64,000 nt of DNA from Xylaria sp. FL1777 (lineage: Eukaryota; Ascomycota; Sordariomycetes; Xylariales; Xylariaceae). Location of the stretch: NCBI GenBank assembly GCA_022578965.1, contig MU400721.1:1-64000 (forward strand), in the 5' to 3' direction. Positions 13,001-23,600 of the stretch are shown piece after piece (the stretch's first letter is position 1; each line of letters opens with the position of its first letter). A program made the translations under genes and the position numbers. The notes under the pieces were generated by a model. The model worked only from the letters and a program-made list of their open reading frames with translations. It was not told where the DNA came from and ran no database searches.

Positions 13001-15007
13001 TATAACTTTAATTATAAAATTATAATTAATGCTATATAAATAAATAATAAATAAGTTTTATATATAATTAATATAGTTATATTATTTTAAGCAGCTATAT
13101 TTTTAAAATTTATGTTTATATAAAACGTTTAAAAAGCTTTATATAAATGCTAAATTAACGTATATTAAGAACTTTTAAACTATATTATATATAATTTTAA
13201 TATAAACTTTTTGTTTGAAGAATTTTAGAACTAAGCTAAAATTATAAGTATATAATGCTAAAAAATGCTTATTAAAGCTTATTAAGTTATTAGCAAAATA
13301 AAAAAAGCATATAAACTTTTTTGTTATATATATAATATATTAAAAGCTAAACTAGGTTATTATATAAAAAATGAATTAATTTTGCAAATAATAATTAAAG
13401 CTTTAAATAATACTATAAAGCTTAATAGCTTAATTTTAATGCTTTTTATATTTAAAGCATATTTAAGAATTAATTAAGACTTTTTTTTTTTGCTAAATAT
13501 TATACGAAAAGCTAAAACAATTAAAAAAGCTATAAAAATGCTTTATAAAAAACAAGCAAAAATTAAAATTAGCTATGCAATTTATAAACGTAATAAGCTA
13601 GCTTTATATAAAGTATTATTTTTATTTTTACGTAGTAAAATTTTTATATAGCATAAAAAATAAAGCTAAAAAAAACCATATAAAATATAGTTAATTAAAA
13701 AACCTAACATAATTATTAATTTTATAAATAGCTTAATTTACTTTAAATAAATATAAGTTAAGCTATATTATTATATAATTAAATATCCTTTAGTAAATAA
13801 TAAAAAAGAAAACATAACTACTATAAAACTAGCTATAAAACTAGCTATATAAAGAAAATACAGAAGACTTAAAAAAGCTAAAAACTTTTTTATAGCGTTT
13901 GTATAAAACATTAGCAATTTGTTTTTAATTTTAAAAAAAGAACAAAATTATGCTTTAATAGTAAAATTACGTAAAAATAGCATTATTAGTACTTTTAGCG
14001 CTTTATTTAAAAAATTAAACGTTATAAAAATTAATAATTTTATTATATAAAGTGTTTTTTAGTTTGTAAAATATAATCTAAACAAATATAGTAATACTTA
14101 AATTTTTAAGTTTTGCTTTATATAAAAAATTAAAAAAAAAATAACTAAGCTATATAAAAAGTTTAAATTAATTATGTAAAGCTATAATAATACAAAAAAA
14201 AAAACTATACTAATTTAATTACTAATAATTTAGTAAATAAGCTAATAGCTATTATTAACTTTAGGCTTTTTGCTAATTTAAGACTTTAACGCTTTAAGTA
14301 AGCTTTAAAATATTATGTAAGCGTATATATAATCGAAAAATAAGCTTGCATAAAAGATTTTTATATAATTACTTTTTAAACTTGTTTTAAAATATTTTAA
14401 AAAAACAATTATATAAATTATATAACTATTATATAGCTTAGCTAAATTAAAGCTATATTAATTTAAAACTTATTACTAATATTACTATAAAAAACTTAAT
14501 ATAATAGTTTTTATATATAACTTATATTTATTGTTTATATTAAGACTTTTATATAAGTTTAGCATTATAAGTTTATAAACAAATAATATGTTTAATTTTG
14601 TTATACTTAAATTTTTAACAAAAAAAAAACATAAGTTATATAAAGCAAAGTTTTATATAAAGCTAAAAAAAACTTTATAACAAAATTACTTTATTAAATT
14701 TAATAGTAGTTAAGTTATTTTTTTGTATAAAAGAAATATAACGCTTATATAAAAAAGCTAAGCAAACTAACTAGCTTTAATTAACTTTTATATAAAAAAT
14801 ACTACATAATAATATGTTTTTTAATGCATATATAGCGCTTATATAAACAACATTTGCTAACTAAAAGCTATATATAACTTTATAGCTATTGCTTAAATAA
14901 TTAATTTAGCACTAATAAATATTAAAAATTTAAACTATAGGATTAAATAGCAAATAAATAATTTTAACTATAAATTAATGTTTATACTTTTAAATTTAAG
15001 CTATATA

Positions 15008-15033
15008 AAACTGTTTATTTTTATAAACAGTTT
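15008..15033. repeat. Perfect hairpin in family A interior (C2 copy)
   Basis: Arms AAACTGTTTAT and ATAAACAGTTT surround a TTTT loop. The identical hairpin is at 18998-19023 in C1, while C3 (near 44105-44131) has transitions breaking the stem. It may be a coincidence of former coding sequence. Confidence 0.6.
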
Positions 15034-16302
15034 ATTTGTAAATAATACTAATATAACTTTATAACTTAAATTTATTATTATATTTGCAATAAAGCACTAT
15101 ATAAAAAAAAACCTAGCTTTTAAAATTAAAAAAAATATTATATATTAGAACTTTAGTAAATATAAACAAGTAACGTAAAGTATACTAGCTAGCAAATTAT
15201 ATAGCATAATAAATAGCTTTAATAGCGTTATAGCTTGTTATATAATGCTTTAAAAAATTATAGCTACGCTAAAAATACTTTTAATTTTTGCTGTATTATG
15301 TTTAAACTTAAAATTGTTATATAATTATTTAGTAAAGCTAAAAATTACCTAAAAAAAACGCTTTATAATTAATATTATATTACTTAAAAAGTTATATAAA
15401 AGAAAAAAAAGCTTTAAAGTATAATAAATTAATAGTAAAAATAATTTAGCTAATGTATTTATAAAGAAAACATTAAACTAAGCGCTAAAAACCTTAGTAT
15501 TTATAAACTAGCTAACTATACAAATAAAAGTATTTATAGAAAAAAAATAAAAATAACTTTTATATAAACAAATTAAAAAAAAGAGTTAAAAAAATACTTT
15601 TGTATAAAAATCGTTATAATAATTATATAATAAGTAAAAAAACAACAAGCAAATATATTTAATTTTAAAAAAAACACTAAAAACTATAAAACATTGCAAA
15701 TTTTATATTTTTTTCTGTACGACTATTTTTTAAGCTATATATAAATGCTTAACATTTCTTTTTACTTTTTTTATTAAACTACTATATAACACTTAATTTT
15801 TTTTTATTTATTTAAATATAATAATTATAATAAGCACTATATAATTATTAAACGTATATAGTATATATATTACTTTAAAATTTTACTACTTGTTAATAAC
15901 TTTAAAATAAAAAGCTTTTATAGTTTATATAAGCATTTTAACTGCATAAAGCAACTATAATGCTATGCAACTAAATAAATACTACATAAAAGTAGCTTTT
16001 ATAACAAATTATTTAAGCTATAATAAAGGCAATTAAAGCATTATACAGAATTTAAACCTTAATATTAACTAAAAGCATTAATATAACTTAAAACTTATTA
16101 CTTTTTATATAACAGATAATTATTAGTAAACTACTTAAACAATAAACTATATAAAAAAAAAACAAATATATATATTTATATATAACAATTAAAAGAACAA
16201 TTAATTGCTAAAATTACTAGTTAATAGTTATATAGCGTTATAATTACTGTTTTAGCTTATAACGCAAAGCTAGTAATTATTAATGTTATATTATAATAAA
16301 GC

Positions 16303-16345
16303 AGCTATTATATAAGTATATATATATATATATATAAGTATATAT
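16303..16345. repeat. TA microsatellite inside family A
   Basis: A (TA)n run near the 3' end of C2. The equivalent run in C1 is where X305 is inserted (20320-20337 and 35298-35302). Run length varies among copies. Confidence 0.7.
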
Positions 16346-16870
16346 GTAAAAATAACTAAATATAAAGCTATTATAAGTATGTATATATGCATATAAAACA
16401 GCTAATAGCAAGATAAGCAGCTATATAAAGTAAAAGGTTTAAAAATATAAAAGCAACAAAAAGCATTATAAAATTTAGGCTTTTTTTATAAATAAAGCTT
16501 AGCTTTTATACTTTAGTATATTATTAAACTTGCTGCTATATAAAAAAAGAACCTTTAATTAACCTTAGTATAAATTGCTTACTATTAATACTTTACTTTA
16601 TATTATTAGCTAACGTTAGTTAGCTATATAACAATAAAAATAAAGAACTTTAATTATGCTAGCAATAATTAAACTGTATAAAGGTTTATATGCTTTACTT
16701 AAAAAGCAACTATTTTTAAATTTAAGCTTTGTATAACTATAAAGTTTAAAAAAAGCAAACATATAAGTAACCTTTTTTTTGCAAGAACTAAAGTACTAAA
16801 TGTTTAACTTTTTATAAAACTATTCTTTTTTATTTCTTTTAAATAGCATTATATAAAAAGAATTGCAACT

Positions 16871-16880
16871 AAAAAAAAAG
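16871..16880 (+). other. Polypurine tract of C2
   Basis: An A-run ending in G lies seven bases before the 3' LTR. It is conserved at the same distance in C1 (35826-35836) and, as complement, in C3 (42276-42285). This is the expected plus-strand primer site and fixes the element's direction. Confidence 0.7.
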
Positions 16881-16887
16881 TAGCTAG

Positions 16888-17174
16888 TATTAAAATAACT
16901 AGTTATTAGTTATAACTCCTATATATAATACATAGAATAAGTTTTGCATAAAGATTACTTCGTGCAAAGGTTATTACATAAACTAAGGTAATTTTAGTAT
17001 TAGCTTAGCTCGTACGCTAGCAAAGTTCTTATATATAAAAAAGAACCTTTACTTCGTACAAACCTTCTTTTCTCTTAAACATATAAAACATAAACAGCTT
17101 ATAATACAAAGATTATTATACTTTGTTTTAGCACATATATATTAAACGTACGATTATATAAAGCTTATTTAATA
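16888..17174 (+). repeat. 3' LTR of C2 (287 bp)
   Basis: Starts TATTAAAATAAC, a G-to-A changed version of TGTTAAAATAAC, and ends TTTAATA. It keeps more C and G than the 5' LTR (for example TTCGTGC and CTCGTACGC), so it has been less heavily mutated. Confidence 0.93.
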
Positions 17175-17909
17175 GCTTTTATATTTATAAATTTATTATA
17201 AAGCTTTAAAGCAGTAAGTTTAAAACTTTTAATATTTAGCATTTTTAATATTATAAATAATCTTAATAATAAAAGTAGTAGTAGTAATAAAAAGTTAAGT
17301 TTTTTATTTTAAGTTATTACTTTAAGTGTAATAATAATAAAAGTAAGCATTAAATTTGCTAGTAGTAATATTAACGTTAATTATAGCATAATTATTTGTT
17401 TAAAACTTTAATTTATTATTGTAGTAATAATTATTATTGCTGCTTTAATTATTATAGCTAGTATTTATGCTAGTTTAAAAGTTATAATGCTTAATATTTA
17501 AGCTGTTTTTTAAATTAAAGCAATTAGTTTGCTTTATAGTACTAGCATTAATGTTAGTTTTTTTTTATTACTGCTGCTTAATTTTTTTTTTTTTGCTACT
17601 GCTTTTTTTTTAATAAAAATAGCTAATAAAAGTACTAAAATTTATTGTTTTAATACGTTGCTAGTTTTAAAAGTTTTTAAAATCTTTAAACTTAATTTTT
17701 AACTTTTTGTTTTTAGTAATATAACTTAGATTTAGTTTATTAATTATTAAGTAAAGTTTACTTATATAATACTGTTTAGCATTTTTATTTTTTAAATATT
17801 TTTTTAGTATATTTTTAAAAGTTTATTTTATAAATTGTTTATTATTTAACTTTTTATATTAATATTCGTTTTTATATATTAGGTTTTATTAATTAAAAAG
17901 CTATTAAAA
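17175..17909 (-). mobile_element. Family B retrotransposon G1, internal fragment 3
   Basis: Resumes G1 after C2, beginning with the duplicated GCTTT, and matches about 59150-59886 of G2 up to the LTR border. It ends in the same LTR-proximal sequence (ATTAAAAAGCTATTAAAA) found at G2's right LTR. In minus orientation this is the 5' untranslated and primer-binding region. I could not assign a primer tRNA. Confidence 0.88.
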
Positions 17910-18426
17910 TATAATAAACTTATTATATATTAATATAACAGGTTTATTTTTAAGGTTTTAAGTTATAAATAATAATAAAATTTTTAATAATAATTTATTA
18001 AAAAGGTTTTTAAGGTATTTTTATTACTATGTATTAATAAAAATTTTAAAAAATTAAAAGTAATAAATATATTAATGCTTAGCAGTTATAAAAAATTAAT
18101 AGCTAAAAAGCTAAAAACTAAATAAATAACTAAATATAAAAAGTATATAATTATATAAATAAAAGAAACAATAGTAATAATTTATAAATGTTGCTTTTTT
18201 TAATAAACTTAACGCTATATTGTTTTAAGTTTAAGGCTTAATAAACTTAACGCTTAAACCTGTTAAGTTTAAAGCTTAATAAACTTAACGCTTAAGTTTA
18301 TTAAGTTTATGCATTAAACCTTTATAGTGGTTTAAATATATATCTTTTTAACGAATGGAACTTCTTTTACGTATGTTTTTTTTATACCTAGCCTTTTAAC
18401 CGGCCTAGTTAGCCCATTTTATAACA
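17910..18426 (-). repeat. Right LTR of G1 (517 bp, variant family B LTR)
   Basis: Starts TATAATAAAC and ends ATAACA, matching the ends of the 494-bp LTRs of G2. The left half, to about 18180, aligns with G2. From there to about 18410 the sequence is unrelated, with a 38-bp tandem repeat instead of G2's 26-bp array and a fairly C/G-rich stretch near 18340-18415. The last 14 bases again match. C1 sequence begins immediately after, so this is where G1 meets its host element. Confidence 0.8.
18225..18300. repeat. 38-bp tandem repeat, two units, in G1 LTR
   Basis: Two units with a 38-bp period, each containing CTTAATAAACTTAACGCTTA, followed by a degenerate third part. It is present in the G1 LTR and absent from both G2 LTRs. 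Confidence 0.7.
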
Positions 18427-20337
18427 CTTAGCTAAGTTAAAGCTATATTAATTTAAGATTTATTACTAATATTACTATAAAAAACTTAGTATAGTAGTTT
18501 TTATATATAACTTATGTTTGTTATTTATATTAGAACTTTTATATTAATTTAGCATTATAAGTTTGTAAATAAACAATATGTTTAGCTTTATTACACTTAA
18601 ATTTTTAGCAAAAAAAAAACGTAAGTTATATAAAGTAAAGTTTTATATAAAGCTAAAAAAAACTTTATAACAAGATTACTTTATTAAATTTAATAGTAAT
18701 TAAGTTACTTTTTTGTATAAAAAGAATATAACGCTTATATAAAAAAGCTAAGCAAACTAATTAGCTTTAATTAACTTTTATATAAAAAATGCTGCATAGT
18801 AATATGTTTTTTAATATATATGTAGCGTTTATATAAGCAGCATTTATTAATTAAAAGCTATATATAACTTTATAGCTGCTGCTTAAATAATTAATTTAGC
18901 ACTAATAAATGTTAAGAATTTAAACTATAAAGTTAAATAGCAAATAAATAATTATAACCGCGGATTAACGTTTATATTTTTAGATTTAAGCTATATAAAA
19001 CTGTTTATTTTTATAAACAGTTTATTTGCAAATAATACTAATATAATTTTATAACTTGGATTTATTATTGTATTTATAATAAAGCACTATATAAAAGAAA
19101 ACCTAGCTTTTAAAATTAAAAAAAATATTATATATTAGAACTTTAGCAAATATAAGCAAGTAATGCAAAATATGCTAGCTAATAAATTATATAGCATAAT
19201 AAATAGCTTTAATAGCGCTATAGCTTTTTGTATAACACTTTAAAAAATTATAGCTACGCTAAAAATACTTTTAATCTTTGCTATATTATATTTAAACTTG
19301 AAATTATTATATAATTGTTTAGTAAAGCTAAAAACTACTTAAAAGAAATGTTTTATAATTAATATTATATTACTTAAAAAGTTATACAAAAAGAAAAAAA
19401 TTTTTAAAGTATAATAAATTAATGGCAAAAATAATTTAGTTAATACGTTTACAAAAAAAACATTAAATTAAGCGCTAAAAACTTTAGTATTTACGAACTA
19501 GCTAACTGTACAAGTAAAAGCATTCGTAAAAAAAAAGTAAAAATAACTTTTATATAAACAAATAAAAAAAAAAAAAAGTTAAAAGAATACTTTTGTATAG
19601 AAATTGTTATAATAATTATATAATAAATAAAAAAGCAACAAGCAGATATATTTAATTTTAAAAAAAACACTAAAAACTATAAAACATCGCAAATTTTATA
19701 TTTTCTTTTGTATAATTATTTTTTAAGCTATATATAAGTGCTTAATATTTTTTTTTATTTTTTTTATTAAACTACTATATAATACTTAATTTTTCTTTAT
19801 TTATTTAAGTATAATAATTATAACAAGCATTATATAATTATTAAATATATGTAGTACATTGATTATTTTAAAATTTTATTACTTATTAATAACCCTAAAA
19901 TAAAAAGCTTTTGCGGTTTATATAAGCATTTTAGCTATATAAAGCAACTATAGTACTACAAAACTAAATAAGTACTGCACAAAAGTAGCTTTTATAATAA
20001 ATTATTTAAGCTATAATAAAAGCAATTAAAGCATTATATAAAATTTAAACTTTAATATTACTTAAAAGCATTAATATAACTTAAAACTTGTTACTTTTTA
20101 TATAACAAATAATTATTAATAAATTACTTAAATAATAAGCTATATAAAAAAAACCAAATATATATATTTATATATAATAACTAAAAAAACAGTTAATTAC
20201 TAAAATTATTAATTAGTAATTATATAACGTTATAACTATTATTTTAGCTTATAATATAAAGCTAACAATTGCTAATGTTATATTATAATAAAGCAGCTAT
20301 TATATAAATATATATATGTATATATATAAGTATATAT
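18427..20337 (+). mobile_element. Family A retrotransposon C1, internal fragment 1 (5' part outside window)
   Basis: Colinear with 14437-16334 of C2. The match starts exactly at the end of the G1 LTR, so G1 inserted into C1, and the 5' part of C1 (equivalent to 9802-14436) should lie left of the window. It breaks off in a TA run at 20337, where X305 is inserted, and continues at 35298-35303. No coding frame survives. It contains the conserved hairpin at 18998-19023. Confidence 0.9.
18998..19023. repeat. Perfect hairpin in family A interior (C1 copy)
   Basis: Identical to the hairpin at 15008-15033 in C2. Confidence 0.6.
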
Positions 20338-20642
20338 TGAAATGGAGCAGTATAATTGCGCAAGTTTTACTATAACACTTTAATTGCAAGGAGATAAGTC
20401 ATAACTTATGCATTTAAGCAATTAAGCCATATATAAATTAAAAAATTAAACGATTAATTAAAGAGCTATTTAATAATACAAATAAAGCAACTGTAGCTAA
20501 TTTTCATAATGTTAAGCGTAATAGTTAAATCTATACTTTAAAATCTAGCGCAATACTTATATTTTTATTTTTATTATATAACTTAGCTTAAACTTACTTT
20601 AATTAGCTAGTTAGCTTATTTAGCTACTTTATTTTATTTTAA
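20338..20642 (-). repeat. Left LTR of X305 (305 bp)
   Basis: Starts TGAAATGGAGCAG and ends TTTTATTTTAA. It aligns without gaps to 34993-35297, differing by transitions. Confidence 0.87.
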
Positions 20643-23600
20643 TCTTTTTTTATTAAAATATAGCTGCTTTTAGTTTATTTTAATACTTATAATTATATAG
20701 TTTTTTATTTTTATTAGCATTTTTTAAACAAAATTAATATTATTTTTTTTTGCTTATTTAGTTTTATAAGTTCTTTTTTATTTTTTTTGCTACGTTTAGG
20801 AGTAGCTTAAGCTTTAGCGCTTATAAAAGTATTATAGCTTTGTTAAAACTAGTTTTAGCTTTTTTACGTATTTAAATATATAAGCAGAAGCTTTTAGAAG
20901 TGCTTAGCGTTTTTTTTATAAAGATGCCTATAAAAAGTTTGTACTTTTTTTTTTTTAAACTGTTAAGCTTAGCTAAGTTTTATACTTAGCTTATTATATT
21001 TAAAAAGAAAAATATCTGCAAAGGTCTTTGTAGCAAAATAACTTTGTACTATTAAAACGTTTTTATATTGCTTGTAATATAACTTTTTTAGTATAATTAT
21101 TAGTTTTTTTTGCTAGGAACTCTTTTTGCGCTTTAAAGTAAAAAGCACTAAAAAAACAAAACGATTAACTTTTAGTTTTTTTTTTGGCGTTTTTTTTTTA
21201 CTTCGTATATTTTTAGCGCTTAATAATAAGAAAGCTAACTTATTAGATCTAAAAAAAGTTGCTTTTGGTTTTTTTAGAAAATAATAAAGCTTAATGCTTA
21301 TTAAAAGCAATAAACGTAGATCTTTTTATAACTTAAAGCTGAAGTGCTTTTTAAAGTTTGCTTTTAAAAATTAAATAAGCTATTTATAACTTTTTTAATT
21401 GTTAATACTTTTTTTTAAATATTAGCTTGTTAAGTTATAAAACACGTAGTATAAATATAAGGCTTTAATAAACCTGTATATGTAGTTATTGCGCTAGCAA
21501 AAGCAAAAAAGTATAAAATAGCTTAATATAACCTTTATATTAAAGTGCTTTATTGTTTAATATTTTTGTAATTTTTAGAAAACTTATTTGTTATTTTTAT
21601 TAGTAGTATGTTTAAAGTTTAAAATATATGCTACTTTTAAAACAGTATTAATAAAAATAGTAATTTAGTAATTGTTTAAGCAATATTTTATTATAAAATA
21701 TTTTATTTAAGGGGTTGCAGCAATTATTGCAGCTTATTTTGCGTTTTGTTAGTTTATAGGAAGATTTTCTATAAACTAGCTATACTTAGGTTTAATACTT
21801 ATTTTTAAAGCTTTAGCTTTTTTATTTATATATAGCTAAAGTAATACGTTTAGCAAAGCTTTTATTTTATGCTTATTTAGCTATTCTTTAGCGTTTAGCT
21901 TTATAAAGATATTTATAATATAAATAGCTTTAATTTTTTATTTTGTAGTGTTTACTTTATAAAAGTCTTTATAATAGCTATAAATAGCAAGCTTTCTTTA
22001 GTAATTTAAATACTTTTGTTTATACTAGTAAGTTCTTTTAGTAGCTGTTTGTTGTTTTAGAAAAAAAGTTTTTAGTTACTGCTTTTTATTATTTTTATGT
22101 ATTGTTTTTAAAACTTTATTTAGCAAAAAACAATAAGCTGGCTTTTGTTTATCGTAAAGCTTTAGTTTATTAAAATATTTTATGTTATTATTCTTTTAAT
22201 AATTATTTAAAGCTTTTTTTAATAGCAGTTTTCTTAGAAATTTTATAAATAATAACTGCTAAATATTTAGTTTTTGTACTGCAGGTTTTTATTTTTTATA
22301 TAGTTTTAGCTTTATTGCTAAAACTATTAAATTTTTTATAAATATAACATTAAACTTATTAAAGCAAAAATTGTTATTTTTGCAGTGTTTTTTAATTTTA
22401 AATAAGTATTATATTAACATTATAAAACTTTTTATAGCTATAAATTTTAATATTTAGTTTATAGCTTATAAAAATGCTTTTAGATATTTAGTCTTTAGTT
22501 TAAGCATATAAAGTAGCGTTTTATTTATGTTTACTAAGCGGTTTTATGTAGTAAAGTATGCTGTAAAAACCTTTTTTTAAAAATTAAGCGCCTTTTTATT
22601 AAGCAACAAGTTAAAAGTATAAAAAACTCTTATTAAAATTACGTGTAGTACAAACTACTAATATTTTAATGCTTTTTTATTATAATACTTTTTATGTATT
22701 AAGTATATTGCTTTTTTTTATATTTGTTAAATTAAATCTAAAGATAAATTTTAGCAAGTTTTGCTATTTTTAAAGAACGTATAGCTAAAGTGCTTTTTTA
22801 GTACTACTTTTTTTTTTTTTTTTAGGTCTTTAAAAAATAAACTTTTTATAGAAGTTATTTCTTTTTATATAAAATAAAACTTTAAAACAGACTTTAAAAA
22901 AATATTAACTAAAAAAAGCAGTATGTTTTTTAGCTAAATATTTTTTATATTTAGTTCTTTAATTTATGGAAAAGGCTAGTAGGCTAAATATTTTTTGTAC
23001 TTTAAATTCTTAATAATTACTGGCTTTTTTTTAGAGCTGTTTTTAAAAAGCTATTAGTTCTTAAAGAAAAGCTTTTTATAATTAGCAGTTAGGTCTATAT
23101 ATATATGTTTATTTTTTTTTTTTTTTGCTTTCTTTTTAAAGTTTGCTATTTTTTGTGCTAGTTGCTTATATGCTTTAGTATTAAGTGTTAGCTCTACAAA
23201 ACTTTTAAAAAAGAATGCTTTTATTTTTAGTTAATTTGCAGTACTAATAACTTTTTTAAGAATAAAAAATATAATGATTAAAAGTATATATATATAATAA
23301 AAGCAATTCTTAATAATATTTAAGCGTATATATACTTTTGCTATATTTTATAATTTAATAAAAAATGCAAGCAAGTTAGAAATTTTAATGTAAGTTAAAA
23401 ATGCAAAAGCAAATAGTATAAAAAGTATAAAATGCAAGTATTAATATTAGTACTGCTTGCTATACATAGTTTAATATTTTTAATTGCTAATTTAAGTTAT
23501 TATATTTTAGTAATTACAAGATTTTTTAAATATAAATACTAAAAGTATTTATGCTAAATGTAAAAAGTTAGAACTTATTAAGTAAGTAAAATAGCAAAGT

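Larger units (their letters stand above)
9802..17174 (+). mobile_element. Complete family A LTR retrotransposon C2 (7,373 bp), RIP-inactivated
   Basis: A full-length element with two 287-bp LTRs (9802-10088 and 16888-17174), flanked by 5-bp duplications GCTTT (9797-9801 and 17175-17179). Removing the element and one duplication restores exactly the sequence seen in G2. Plus orientation follows from a polypurine tract just inside the right LTR and an A-rich plus strand. The interior should have encoded Gag and Pol, but it is broken by stop codons in every frame and I cannot point to catalytic motifs, so the superfamily is open. The segment 14437-16334 matches C1, and the whole element matches C3 in reverse. 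The sequence just after the left LTR (CTAATTAGTAGTTATATTT) should hold the primer-binding site, but RIP prevents tRNA assignment. Confidence 0.93.

Noticed and set aside
14437..15700. Reverse transcriptase or RNase H motifs of Copia elements in family A
   Set aside because: The conserved Asp codons and GG-containing motifs cannot be identified after RIP, so I did not assign the superfamily.
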